Below are positions 50,606-59,108 of a DNA stretch of 64,000 bases, one piece after another. Each line of letters begins with the position of its first letter. The first letter of the stretch is position 1. The position numbers were made by a program, and so were the translations under genes. The stretch is from CTSoil-043 sp963821235 (GTDB lineage Bacteria; Chloroflexota; Limnocylindria; Limnocylindrales; CSP1-4), in contig CAWGCS010000001.1 of the NCBI GenBank assembly GCA_963821235.1, positions 2,542,001-2,606,000 of the forward strand. The letters are read 5' to 3'. The notes under the pieces were generated by a model, which saw nothing but the letters and a program-made list of their open reading frames with translations, searched no databases and was not told the origin of the DNA.

Positions 50606-50917
50606 TCAGGCCTCGCCGGCGACCGGCTCGAGGTCGATCGTGCGGACCTGGCGGCTCCGTCCGGCCTCGGTCCGGACGGTTGCCGCCGGCACGACCGTGC
50701 CCCCGAGCTTCTCGATGGTGGCGATCTCGCCGGCGTAGAGGCCGCTGCCGAGGATCCGCACGCGCTGCCCCACGGCGAGGCCGTCCCGCCCGTGGCGGGC
50801 GGTCAGGTCGATGGCGACGACGCTGCTGCGGACGACCGGGGCATCGCCCGGCGGGAAGGCGGGCGCCTTGGGAGGCGTCCGCTTCACCGGGTAGACGACC
50901 TTGCGCTTGCGGGCCAC
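50606..50917 (-). CDS. Small KOW-like protein of unknown function
   Basis: 103 residues with a basic N-terminus (ARKRKVVYPVKR) and a C-terminal segment GQRVRILGSGLYAGEIATIEKLGG that resembles a KOW motif found in ribosome- and RNA-polymerase-associated proteins. Function unknown. GTG 50917 immediately follows the stop of the gene at 50918, so the two are coupled. The pair sits upstream of and on the same strand as the helicase gene. Confidence 0.6.
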   Translation of the reverse strand: MARKRKVVYPVKRTPPKAPAFPPGDAPVVRSSVVAIDLTARHGRDGLAVGQRVRILGSGLYAGEIATIEKLGGTVVPAATVRTEAGRSRQVRTIDLEPVAGEA

Positions 50918-51175
50918 CTAGCGGCCCCTCTTCGGTCGGGCGGGCGCCTTGGGAGGCTTCGGCTCGTGGCCGGGCCGCGGCGGGTTGGGGGCGGTGCCGG
51001 GCGCCATGTCCGGCGGTGGCTGGAGCGGCCCTCGGGCCCTGGACGCCTCGACGGCGTGGGCGAACTCCTGGGCCACGGCGGAGGGGGTGCTGGCGGCCCA
51101 GGCGGCCTGGATCTGGCGCACCCGGTCCGTCTCGGCGGCGCGCTGGGCGCGCTCGTGCCTGGATCGCTTGGTCAT
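50918..51175 (-). CDS. Hypothetical protein, Pro-rich tail
   Basis: 85 residues: helical basic N-terminal half (KRSRHERAQRAAETDRVRQIQ) and a Pro/Arg/Lys-rich, probably disordered C-terminal half. No recognised family. ATG 51175 with GAGGTACGG ribosome site. Adjacent to and coupled with the KOW-like gene. Confidence 0.55.
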   Translation of the reverse strand: MTKRSRHERAQRAAETDRVRQIQAAWAASTPSAVAQEFAHAVEASRARGPLQPPPDMAPGTAPNPPRPGHEPKPPKAPARPKRGR

Positions 51176-51342
51176 CCGTACCTCGCGCTGCCGCGCCGGC
51201 GGCGCGGGACACCCTGAGTGTACCCCCTGGCGCCGTCGGGGCTTCGCCCAGAGCTCCCGCCCGCGAGCGATCCACGGGCGGCTCGTTGATCGGCCCGCCT
51301 CGACCGTCGCAACGGACGCCGGGCCGCCCTATCCTTCCGGCC

Positions 51343-52191
51343 GTGAGCCTCTACGACCTGCGCGACCCGGGCGACCTCGTCGCACCCCTGCTCGTCGCCT
51401 CCTTCGACGGCTGGGTCGACGCGGGCGCGGCCGCGACGAGCGCGGCGGCCCGCCTGGCCGAGGGAGCCGAGACGATCGCGACCTTCGACGCCGACCGCCT
51501 CTACGACTACCGGGCCCGGCGACCCACCCTGGAGATCGTGGACGGCCGCCCGGACCGGCTGACGTGGCCGGAGCTGACCCTCCGGCGGGCCCGCTTCGGC
51601 GACCGCGACCTTCTCGTCCTGGCCGGACCGGAGCCCGACTATCGCTGGCTGGAGCTCGAGCGGGAGACCGTGGAGCTGGCGCGGCGGCTCGACGTCGCCG
51701 AGTGGATCAGCATCGGCGCCATCCCGGCCGCCGTTCCCCATACCCGCCCGCTGACGATCCTGGGGACCGAATCGCGGCCCGGCCTCCTGCGCGGAGGCGT
51801 CGCCCCCGGGCCGGACGGGGTCCTCCGCGTTCCGTCAGCCGCGCTCTCCGTCCTGGACCTCGCGATCGCGGCCAGCGGCATTCCCACCGTCGGCTACTAC
51901 GCCCAGGTCCCCCACTACGTCAGCGGCGCCTATCCGCCGGCATCGGTCGAGTTGATCCGACTGGTCGGGCAGCACCTCGACCACGAGATCGCCATCGGCG
52001 AGCTCCGCGACGAGGCCCGCCGGATGCTGGCGCGCCTCGACGTCGCCACGAGCGGCGACGCCAACACGCGAACCTACGTCGAGCGGCTCGAGGCGATGGT
52101 CGACGAGGCCCGCCGGCCAGCCGGCGACGACCTCATCAGCGAGATCGAGCGCTTCCTGCGCGATCGGGGGGACGGCCCGGACCGCTCCTGA
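51343..52191 (+). CDS. PAC2-family protein
   Basis: 282 residues. PAC2 fold with LLVASFDGWVDAGAAATSAA (about 14-33), LAGPEPDYRWL, IGAIPAAVPHTRP, and YYAQVPHYVSGAYPPASVELI near 190, the standard actinobacterial PAC2 pattern. Related to proteasome assembly chaperones; bacterial role unclear. GTG 51343 lies 7 bases after a TATCCT box with no ribosome site: probable leaderless transcript. The C-terminus has a helical segment. Confidence 0.9.
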   Translation: MSLYDLRDPGDLVAPLLVASFDGWVDAGAAATSAAARLAEGAETIATFDADRLYDYRARRPTLEIVDGRPDRLTWPELTLRRARFGDRDLLVLAGPEPDYRWLELERETVELARRLDVAEWISIGAIPAAVPHTRPLTILGTESRPGLLRGGVAPGPDGVLRVPSAALSVLDLAIAASGIPTVGYYAQVPHYVSGAYPPASVELIRLVGQHLDHEIAIGELRDEARRMLARLDVATSGDANTRTYVERLEAMVDEARRPAGDDLISEIERFLRDRGDGPDRS

Positions 52192-52257
52192 GGCGTCACG
52201 TGGGGGCCGACGCAGCCGATCGCCGGCCCGCCGGGTGACCGGCTACCATCGGCCATC

Positions 52258-53499
52258 GTGACCAACCTCGCGGGGGACCGCTCGTATCGCGCCCTCCTGC
52301 GGGTCCCGACCCTCGGTCGGCTGCTGGTCTCGATGCAGATTGCCCGGACGGCCCAGTCGATGCTGAGCATCGGGCTCGTGCTCTTCACGCTGGCCGAGTA
52401 CCACTCGCCCGGGCTGGCCGGCATCGTCACCTTCGCCAGCCTCTTCCCGGGCCTGCTGGCGAGCCCGATCGCAGGGGCTCTGCTCGACCGCCACGGCCGG
52501 ATCCGCCTCATCGTCGTGGACTACGTGGTCGCCCTCAGCTCTCTCGTCCTGATCGGCAGCCTCGCCCTCGCCGGGCAGCTGCCATCGTGGCTCCTGGTCT
52601 CGATCGCCCTGGTCTCGTCGCTCACGGGCAACTTCAGCCACACGGGCCTGCGCAGCCTCTTCCCGGTCCTCGTCCCGCGCCACCTCTGGGAACGGGTCAA
52701 CGCCGTCGACTCGAACGGCTACGTGGTGGCCACGATCATCGGCCCACCCCTCGCCGCCGGCCTCGTGGCGACGATCGGGGGCCCGATCACGCTCCTCGCC
52801 ATCGCCGCCGCCTTCGGCGTCGCGGTCGTCGTGGTCCTCGGCGTCCCGGAGCCGCACGTGGAGACCGCCACGACGGGGCGCCTCCTCGCCGACGCCTGGC
52901 AGGGGCTCCTCTACTGGTGGCGCAACCGCACCCTCCGCGGCCTGGGCTTCGCCATCTCCGTCATCAACCTGGCGGGCGGGATGACCACCATCGTCATCCC
53001 CCTCGCCGTGGTCGACGTGCTGGGCGCCGGCGAGGCGGTCGTGGGCCTCGTCTTCGCCCTCTCTGGCATCACCGGGATGCTGTCCGCTCTTGTCTTCGGG
53101 CGCGTGGACACGCGAAACCGGGAGTGGGCGATGCTGGTGATCCCGATGCTCCTGAGCGCCGGCGCGGTCGCCCTAATCCTGCCGGCCGTGGGCGCCGGCG
53201 GGATCCAGACCGGCCTGGGTGCCGGGCTCGCCTTCCTGGCCGCCCATGCGCTTGCGATCGGCCTCCTCCAGGGACCGCTCGACGTGGCTCTCTTCACCGT
53301 CCGCCAGCGGCGGACCGACCCGGCCTGGATGGGGCGGGCCTTCGCGGTCTCGATGGGCATCAACTTCCTCGGCTTCCCGGTGGGCGCGGCGGCCGCCGGG
53401 GCGATCGCGACCGTCTCGCTTCCGGCGGCCGTCGGCCTCGGCGTGGTGGCCTGCCTGGTCGGCTCCGCGCTGGCGGCCGTCATGGTCCCGCGCCGCTGA
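52258..53499 (+). CDS. MFS transporter
   Basis: 413 residues with about twelve hydrophobic helices and the cytoplasmic loop GALLDRHGRIRLIVVDY (about 78-94), the MFS loop 2-3 motif. It resembles DHA3/enterobactin-exporter-type carriers; the substrate is unknown (drug, siderophore or metabolite export). GTG 52258 sits 8 bases after a TACCAT box, suggesting a leaderless message. It follows the PAC2 gene by 66 bases on the same strand. Confidence 0.9.
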   Translation: MTNLAGDRSYRALLRVPTLGRLLVSMQIARTAQSMLSIGLVLFTLAEYHSPGLAGIVTFASLFPGLLASPIAGALLDRHGRIRLIVVDYVVALSSLVLIGSLALAGQLPSWLLVSIALVSSLTGNFSHTGLRSLFPVLVPRHLWERVNAVDSNGYVVATIIGPPLAAGLVATIGGPITLLAIAAAFGVAVVVVLGVPEPHVETATTGRLLADAWQGLLYWWRNRTLRGLGFAISVINLAGGMTTIVIPLAVVDVLGAGEAVVGLVFALSGITGMLSALVFGRVDTRNREWAMLVIPMLLSAGAVALILPAVGAGGIQTGLGAGLAFLAAHALAIGLLQGPLDVALFTVRQRRTDPAWMGRAFAVSMGINFLGFPVGAAAAGAIATVSLPAAVGLGVVACLVGSALAAVMVPRR

Positions 53500-53522
53500 G
53501 TCGCCTGGCGTACGCTCTGGCC

Positions 53523-54431
53523 ATGCAGCTCGTGCTCGACGACCTGATCTGCCCCGCCTGTGCCGGCTACGTGCATCCATTCCTCGACCGGTGCCCGGCC
53601 TGCGGAGGACAGCGCGAGAGTCGCTACGGGGACGCGGCCGCGACCGGCGACCTGGGCGCCGGCGCGCTCGTCGAGAGCGACGGCATCCGCAGCGCCGTGC
53701 GATCGGTGGTCCTGCGCTACTCCCTGAAGGCCATGGGCGGGCCTGTCGAGGATCATCTCGCCGACGGCCTGGCGGTCGTGGCCGGCTCGCTGACGTACCG
53801 CGCCGCGGTGGTGGCGGACGGGCCGACGTCCAGCCTCCCGGCCGGCGCCACGGTCGCCGACACGGCGGCCGTCGGCGTCGACGCCGGGGCGATCACCGTC
53901 GTGGCCCGCCCGGCCGGCCGGACCATCGCCCGGATCCCGCTGGCGGCGGTCGTCGCGGTGACCCCGATCGTCCGGCGGCTCCCGGATGCCGGGGCCTGGG
54001 TCGGCCCATCGCTCGGCGACCGACGCCTGTTGGAGGCGCGGCCCCTGGCCGGCGACCTCCTCATCACCTTCGCCACGCCCGAGGCGGCCGGCCAGGTGGC
54101 CCTCGAGAATCGCCGCGGGCTGCTGGCGACGCGGGCCCGCTCGGACCACTACGTGCTGCTGGCCCGCTGGATCGGCATGCTCGCGGCGGCCGCGGCGGAG
54201 GCGCGCTGGACGTCAGCCGGCGCCGCCGCCCATGCCGTCGAGCTCGGGCTGGGGAGTCGCGAGACGTTGCGCTCGGCGGCCGGCGACGCGGCCCCATCCG
54301 CGGGCGGCGGCCCTTCGACCGTGCCGAGCGTCCGGGTCGCCCTCGAGGAGCTGGAGGGGCTCCGCTCGGCCGGCCTCATCACCGACGCCGAGTACGCAGC
54401 GAAGCGAGCGCAGATCCTGGCCCGGCTCTGA
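53523..54431 (+). CDS. Zinc-ribbon and SHOCT-domain protein
   Basis: 302 residues. N-terminal zinc ribbon with two CPAC pairs (ICPACAGYVHPFLDRCPACGG, split about 10-30), a middle beta-rich region of about 210 residues of unknown type, and a C-terminal SHOCT motif (LEELEGLRSAGLITDAEYAAKRAQIL) that ends the protein. SHOCT modules are often protein-protein or membrane-association elements. ATG 53523 lies 6 bases after a TACGCT box: probable leaderless start. 23 bases after the MFS stop. Confidence 0.75.
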   Translation: MQLVLDDLICPACAGYVHPFLDRCPACGGQRESRYGDAAATGDLGAGALVESDGIRSAVRSVVLRYSLKAMGGPVEDHLADGLAVVAGSLTYRAAVVADGPTSSLPAGATVADTAAVGVDAGAITVVARPAGRTIARIPLAAVVAVTPIVRRLPDAGAWVGPSLGDRRLLEARPLAGDLLITFATPEAAGQVALENRRGLLATRARSDHYVLLARWIGMLAAAAAEARWTSAGAAAHAVELGLGSRETLRSAAGDAAPSAGGGPSTVPSVRVALEELEGLRSAGLITDAEYAAKRAQILARL

Positions 54432-54487
54432 CGGCACCCATGCCGCCGCCGTCCAGGGACGCGGCCGATCGCACACAGGGGGACACC

Positions 54488-55846
54488 ATGGACACCTTCG
54501 ACCTCGTCATCATCGGCGCGGGCGCAGCCGGGGAGGCAGCCGCGTTCCTCGCCCTCGGGCGCGGCGCCAGCGTCGCCATCGTGGATCGCGACCTGTTCGG
54601 CGGATCGTGCCCCTTCTGGGCCTGTCTGCCGTCGAAGGTCCTCCTCCACGCGGCCGGCATCCACGCCGTCGGCGGCGACTACCCCTGGTCGCGGGCGGCC
54701 GCGCGGCGCGACTGGATGATCAACCGCGAGGGCATCCCCTACCCCAGCGACGCGGGCCACGTCCGCCGGCTCGCCGACGCGGGGGCAGAGGTGGTGCGCG
54801 GCGAGGCCAGGATCGCTGGCCCCGGCCGGGTCGCGGTCACGCCGGCCGACGGCGGCGAGCGCGTGCTGGCGGGCCGCTCCCTGGTCGTCGCCGTCGGGAC
54901 GCACGGCGCCGTCCCCGCGATCCCGGGCCTCGACCGGCTGACCGCCTGGTCGAACCGCGAGGCGACGAGCGCCCGCGAGCTGCCCCGCAGCCTGCTCGTC
55001 CTGGGCTCGGGGCCGAGCGGCGTCGAGCTGGCCCAGGCCTTCGCCCGCTACGGGGTCCCGACGACGATCGTGGCCCGCCACCGCCTCAACTCCAAGGACC
55101 ACCCGCGCAACTCCGCGGCCCTCGCGGCCGGCCTGGCCGCGGACGGGGTGGGCGTCGTCCTGGGCGCGGAGCCGGTCGCCGTGGATCCGGGGGCCGGGCC
55201 GGACGGAGCGCACGTCGCCCGGCTCTCGAACGGGCGGAGCGCGACCGGTCACGAGATCCTCCTCGCCGTGGGCCGCTCGGCTCCCCTCGACAACCTCGGC
55301 CTGGAGACGATCGGGGTGGCGCTCCACGACGGCCGCGTGCGGCCCGACGACCGGCTGCGGATCGCCGACGGCGTCTTCGTCGCGGGCGATCCGGCGGGTC
55401 CCGAGATGCACACGCACCTGGCCCACTACGAGGGCGAGATGGTCGCCCGGATCGCCCTCGGCGACGACGTCCGGCCGGACTTCCGGGCGATCCCGCGGGC
55501 GACCTACACCGACCCTGAGACGGCCGGCGTGGGGATGACCGTCGAGGAGGCCCGCCGGGCCGGCCTCGACGCGTTCGAGGAGACGGTCGATCTCGGCACG
55601 AGCGCCCGTGGCTACGTCGCGGATGCGCAGGGCCACTGCACGATCGTCGTGGACCGCGGCTCCCGGGCGCTGGCCGGAGCCTTCGTCGCCGGGCCGGGCG
55701 CCTCCGAGACGATCCACCTGGCCGTCCTCGCGGTCAAGCTGCGGACGCCCCTCGAAGTGCTGGCCGACACGATCACCGCCTTCCCGACCACGAGCCGGGC
55801 GCTGGCGAGCACCTTCCCGGCTGCCCTCGCCAGGCTCGCCGGGTAG
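54488..55846 (+). CDS. FAD disulfide oxidoreductase (dihydrolipoamide/mercuric-reductase-like), atypical active site
   Basis: 452 residues. FAD motif VIIGAGAAGEAAAFLAL, redox pair CPFWAC (C-x4-C, about 40-45) in GGSCPFWACLPSK, NAD motif LVLGSGPSGVELAQAF (about 178), second FAD motif IADGVFVAGDPAG. The C-terminal HxxxxE base of true dihydrolipoamide dehydrogenase (HAHPTLSE) reads TAFPTTSR here, so the His-Glu dyad is missing and E3 activity is doubtful. It probably reduces another disulfide, quinone or metal with NAD(P)H. GGGGGAC ribosome site before ATG 54488. Confidence 0.88.
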   Translation: MDTFDLVIIGAGAAGEAAAFLALGRGASVAIVDRDLFGGSCPFWACLPSKVLLHAAGIHAVGGDYPWSRAAARRDWMINREGIPYPSDAGHVRRLADAGAEVVRGEARIAGPGRVAVTPADGGERVLAGRSLVVAVGTHGAVPAIPGLDRLTAWSNREATSARELPRSLLVLGSGPSGVELAQAFARYGVPTTIVARHRLNSKDHPRNSAALAAGLAADGVGVVLGAEPVAVDPGAGPDGAHVARLSNGRSATGHEILLAVGRSAPLDNLGLETIGVALHDGRVRPDDRLRIADGVFVAGDPAGPEMHTHLAHYEGEMVARIALGDDVRPDFRAIPRATYTDPETAGVGMTVEEARRAGLDAFEETVDLGTSARGYVADAQGHCTIVVDRGSRALAGAFVAGPGASETIHLAVLAVKLRTPLEVLADTITAFPTTSRALASTFPAALARLAG

Positions 55847-55861
55847 CCGCGGCCGACAGCC

Positions 55862-55899
55862 CGATCGCCCGGCCGGCCGATCGCCCGGCCGGCCGATCG
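55862..55899. repeat. 16-bp tandem repeat, 2.4 copies
   Basis: Unit CGATCGCCCGGCCGGC at 55862-55877 and 55878-55893, then a partial CGATCG. The unit is rich in self-complementary blocks and lies just after the flavoprotein stop, so it may also fold as an RNA hairpin acting as a terminator. Confidence 0.7.
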
Positions 55900-56012
55900 T
55901 CCGCCACGCCTGCCTCGACGTACGTCCATCTCAGCCGCCGACGGCGGTCGGTGGGAACGGGCGATCCACCCCACTACCGTGGGGTTGCTGTTCCCCCACC
56001 CGGAGACCACCG

Positions 56013-56246
56013 ATGGCCCGCCTGACTTACGTCCGATCCCGCTCTCGGAGCCTCTTCCTCATCGCGACCGACGTCGCAGGACGCGTCTCCATCCTGGCCG
56101 GCCCCTATCCGACGGTCGCGGCGGCCGCCGCCCGCGTGCGGGCGGTCGTGGAGCGGCTGGCCGCCGCGCCGGCGCTCGGCGGCTTCGGCCACGTGACGGT
56201 GGCCGAGGGCGCGAGCGCCTCGGCCACCTTCTTCGGCCGGGTGTGA
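56013..56246 (+). CDS. Small protein of unknown function, 77 residues
   Basis: Begins LTYVRSRSRSLFLIATDVAGRV, followed by an Ala-rich amphipathic helix and a C-terminal strand (FGHVTVAEGASASATFFGRV). No recognised family. A TACCGT -10-like box (55975-55980) and CGGAGA upstream of ATG 56013 support expression with a leader of about 27 bases that contains a GTGGGG/CCCCAC hairpin. The stop is 4 bases from the permease stop on the other strand. Confidence 0.5.
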   Translation: MARLTYVRSRSRSLFLIATDVAGRVSILAGPYPTVAAAAARVRAVVERLAAAPALGGFGHVTVAEGASASATFFGRV

Positions 56247-56250
56247 CCGG

Positions 56251-57831
56251 CTACGGCCGGCCGGTCACCCCGCTCGCGGTCGGGCCCGGCAGGGCCATCG
56301 GCCCACCGTCCCCGAACGCCTCCGGGCGGCTGCGGAAGTAGGCCGGGCTCCGCAGCCACCAGGCGACCATCAGGACCACGCCGATCACGAGGGAGACGAT
56401 CGTGATCGCCAGCGGGACGCTGACGCCCAGCCACGAGACCCCGGAGTAGGAGTTCTCCGGGTCGGCCAGGTCGATCACCGACTGCACGAAGGCCCAGGTG
56501 AGGACGAGCCCGCCGGCGAGCGGGAGGACGCCCATGAACAGGAGGTTGCGGACGTTCCGGAGGAGGACGCGGCGATAGTAGATGGCGCAGGCGTAGCCCG
56601 TCAGGCCGTAGTAGAAGGCGATCATCAGGCCCAGCGCGGCCAGGGCGTCGTAGTAGATGTTCTCGCTGACAATCTTGAGGGCGATGTAGAAGACGACCGA
56701 GAGGATCCCCATCCAGATCGTCGCGTTCGTCGGCGTCTGGAAGCGGGGGTGGACCCGGGCCCACATCTTGGGCAAGGCGCCCCTCGCCCCCATCGCCAGG
56801 GCCGTCCGGGCCGTCGGCAGGATCGTCGTCTGGGTCGACGCCGCGGCCGAGGTCAGGACGGCGATCACCAGCAGCTTGTCCCACGGCGAGCCCAGGACCT
56901 CGTTGGCCATGACCGCGAAGATGTCCGACTCGCCGGCCTCGGCCAGCCGCCCCACGCCGGCCCAGGCCTGCACGGCGATGGTCACGATGACGTAGGTGGC
57001 GACCAGGACCAGGGTGCTGACGATCGTGGCGCGGCCCGGCTGCTCCGTGGGATTGGCGCTCTCCTCGTTCACCGTGGCGGTCGTGTCCCAGCCCCAGTAG
57101 ATGAAGAGGGCGATGATGAGGCCCGCGGCCAGGGCGCTCGGGCTGAAGGCCCCGACCTCGTCGACGATCCCCAGTGGATTGAGCCACTCCAGGCTGGGAA
57201 CGATGGCGCCGGCCGGCGGATCGATGTAGACGCGGGCCAGGGCGACCGCCGAGAAGACCGCGAGGGCCACCAGCTCGATCGAGAGGAGCACGACCTGGGT
57301 GCGGGCGGAGACCTCGATCCCCACGTAGCAGATCCAGGTCAGGACGGCGACGAACAGGACGCCGAGGGCGATGACGCCGAAGTCGACGACCTGCTCGCCA
57401 ACCTGGATCGGCCAGACGGGATCGGCGAAGACGTCGCGCCCGAAGAGGCTGAAGGTGTACTGCGCCGCGACCTCGGCGAGGCTGGCCATCACGATGACGT
57501 CGGCCACGATGATCGTCCAGCCGGTCAGCCAGCCGATGCGAGGGCCCATCGCCCGGGCCACCCAGGTGAAGCTGGTGCCGCAGTCGGGGGCGGCACGGTT
57601 CATGTAGTAGTAGGCGATCGCGATGCACAGCATCGGCAGGAACGCCAGCCACATGATCGCCGGCGAGGCGAGGCCGACCGCCGCCGCCACGAGCCCCAGC
57701 GACACCGCCAGGCTGTACGCGGGTGCGGTCGAGGCGACCCCGATGACGACGTTCGCGACGAACCCAAGGGCCCCCGTCTTGAGCCCCTTCGTACCGGGCG
57801 CCCCGGGCGCACCGACCTGCGGACCGGACAT
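56251..57831 (-). CDS. APC-family amino acid/polyamine permease
   Basis: 526 residues with about twelve to fourteen membrane segments. The N-terminal GVASTAPAYSLAVSLGLV and the CGTSFTWVARAMGPRIGWLTGW segment are APC signatures (unwound helix 1 and helices 2-3). SAAASTQTTILPTARTALAMG in the second half is also typical. Imports an amino acid, amine or related compound by proton or cation coupling. GGGAGG ribosome site before ATG 57831. Monocistronic; 122 bases separate it from the upstream deacetylase stop. Confidence 0.92.
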   Translation of the reverse strand: MSGPQVGAPGAPGTKGLKTGALGFVANVVIGVASTAPAYSLAVSLGLVAAAVGLASPAIMWLAFLPMLCIAIAYYYMNRAAPDCGTSFTWVARAMGPRIGWLTGWTIIVADVIVMASLAEVAAQYTFSLFGRDVFADPVWPIQVGEQVVDFGVIALGVLFVAVLTWICYVGIEVSARTQVVLLSIELVALAVFSAVALARVYIDPPAGAIVPSLEWLNPLGIVDEVGAFSPSALAAGLIIALFIYWGWDTTATVNEESANPTEQPGRATIVSTLVLVATYVIVTIAVQAWAGVGRLAEAGESDIFAVMANEVLGSPWDKLLVIAVLTSAAASTQTTILPTARTALAMGARGALPKMWARVHPRFQTPTNATIWMGILSVVFYIALKIVSENIYYDALAALGLMIAFYYGLTGYACAIYYRRVLLRNVRNLLFMGVLPLAGGLVLTWAFVQSVIDLADPENSYSGVSWLGVSVPLAITIVSLVIGVVLMVAWWLRSPAYFRSRPEAFGDGGPMALPGPTASGVTGRP

Positions 57832-57953
57832 GCTCGATTGCCTCCCTCAAGGTCCGAGGGGGACGCGCTCGGTCACGAAGCGTTCCGTGGCGCGAGGGTG
57901 CCCGGAGGCGGCGGCGCGCCGCCAGTGCCGGACGGCCCCTGCGCAGAGCGGCG

Positions 57954-59105
57954 CTAGGCGGGGTCGTCGTCTCCCGCTCGGTGGCCGCGGCCGGCAACCG
58001 CCGCCACCAGGAGGACGACCGCCAGCAGGGCGGCGGTGAAGCCGGCCACGGTCGCCGGCGCCCCGTCGCCTCGTGCCCAGGCGGCATCGCGGGCCGGGGG
58101 TCGCGGGCCGGGTGTCGCCACCGGCCCGGCGGGGGCGCCCGGCGCGGCGGGCGCGACGGGCGAGGCCTGTGGCCGCCGGGCCTCTCCGACGTCGCCCGAC
58201 CCGGCGGTGGCGGCCGGCGGATCGTCGCCGCCCACGACGTCGAGCGACCGGGACGGCGCGACGGCCGCGGAGGTGGCCGGCTGCTGCCCGGTGCCGGTCC
58301 CGAGCCCGGGCGCCACGGCGACGTCCGTCGGAAGGCCGAGCAGCTCGGGCACGGTCACGAAGGTGAAGCCGCGCTCCCGGTAGCTGGCGATGATGGCCGG
58401 CAGCGCGTCCGCCGTGACCCGGGGGCCGGCGTGGAGCAGCACGATCGACCCGCGCCGTCCGGCGGTCGCGTCGCGGACCACGCCGGCGACGGTTGGCCAG
58501 GGGGCGGTGTCGCCCGCTGTCACGTCCCACATCACCACGTAGGGGAAGCCGGCGGCGGCCGCCAGGCGGTCCGTCGCGGCCGACCGCGACCCGTAGGGGG
58601 GTCGGAAGAGCGGGACCATCGGGCGCCCCGTCGCCCGCTCGACGACCTGGCGGGTGTGGGCGAGGTCGATCGCCACCTGCCGCGGCGTCAGCTCCACGGT
58701 GTCTCGATGGAGGTACGAGTGGTTGGCCAGCGGGTAGCCGGCGGCCGCGATGCGCCGCCACAGGTCTGGCGCCCGCTGCACGTAGATGCCGGTCACGAAG
58801 AAGGTAGCCGGGACATCCTCCCGCAGGAGGGTGCCGAAGATCCGCCGCAGGGTCGCTGCCGACCAGCCGTCGTCGAAGGTGAGGGCGACGACGCGATCGG
58901 TGCGGGGCCCGTGCCAGACCAGGCGGGGCCGCGGCTCGGTCGGGGGATGGGCGGCGGCCGGGTCGGCGATGGGGGGATGGGCGGCGGCCGGGTCGGCCGC
59001 CCGGGCAACGCCCGCCCCAACGAGGGACCCCACGACGGAGGGCGCAAGGAAGGCGGCCACGACCCCCAGCGCCACGAGCCCGCGACGGATCCGAGTCTCG
59101 GCCAT
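57954..59105 (-). CDS. Polysaccharide deacetylase (NodB domain), C-terminally anchored
   Basis: 383 residues. Signal peptide or membrane anchor (LVALGVVAAFLAPSVVGSLVGAGVARA, 9-35, split), a short repeated Pro/Ala linker, and a NodB domain (about 70-260) with TFDDGW, the metal-binding HSYLH, RPPYG and LLHAG motifs. A long low-complexity Pro/Ala/Gly region precedes a C-terminal membrane helix (AGFTAALLAVVLLVAAVAG). It removes acetyl groups from peptidoglycan or another envelope glycan outside the membrane. The ATG is 3 bases after the HAD stop, so the genes are coupled. Confidence 0.9.
   Translation of the reverse strand: MAETRIRRGLVALGVVAAFLAPSVVGSLVGAGVARAADPAAAHPPIADPAAAHPPTEPRPRLVWHGPRTDRVVALTFDDGWSAATLRRIFGTLLREDVPATFFVTGIYVQRAPDLWRRIAAAGYPLANHSYLHRDTVELTPRQVAIDLAHTRQVVERATGRPMVPLFRPPYGSRSAATDRLAAAAGFPYVVMWDVTAGDTAPWPTVAGVVRDATAGRRGSIVLLHAGPRVTADALPAIIASYRERGFTFVTVPELLGLPTDVAVAPGLGTGTGQQPATSAAVAPSRSLDVVGGDDPPAATAGSGDVGEARRPQASPVAPAAPGAPAGPVATPGPRPPARDAAWARGDGAPATVAGFTAALLAVVLLVAAVAGRGHRAGDDDPA
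58942..58997. repeat. Tandem 30-bp repeat in the deacetylase linker
   Basis: A 26-base block at 58942-58967 repeats exactly at 58972-58997, period 30. It encodes two copies of an ADPAAAHPP segment just after the signal peptide. Confidence 0.85.
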
Positions 59106-59108
59106 CGC

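Noticed and set aside
48028..51342. Very long open frame on the plus strand upstream of the PAC2 gene
   Set aside because: It overlaps the flavodoxin, DUF1918 and helicase genes, has only Arg/Gly/Pro/Ala-rich translation and no domains; it is a GC-rich shadow frame.
54488..55846. Missing E3 for the 2-oxoacid dehydrogenase at 41281-44852
   Set aside because: Ten kilobases away, different operon, and the C-terminal His-Glu catalytic dyad is absent.
55862..55899. CRISPR-like array
   Set aside because: Repeat units are contiguous without spacers and only 2.4 copies; it is a small tandem repeat.
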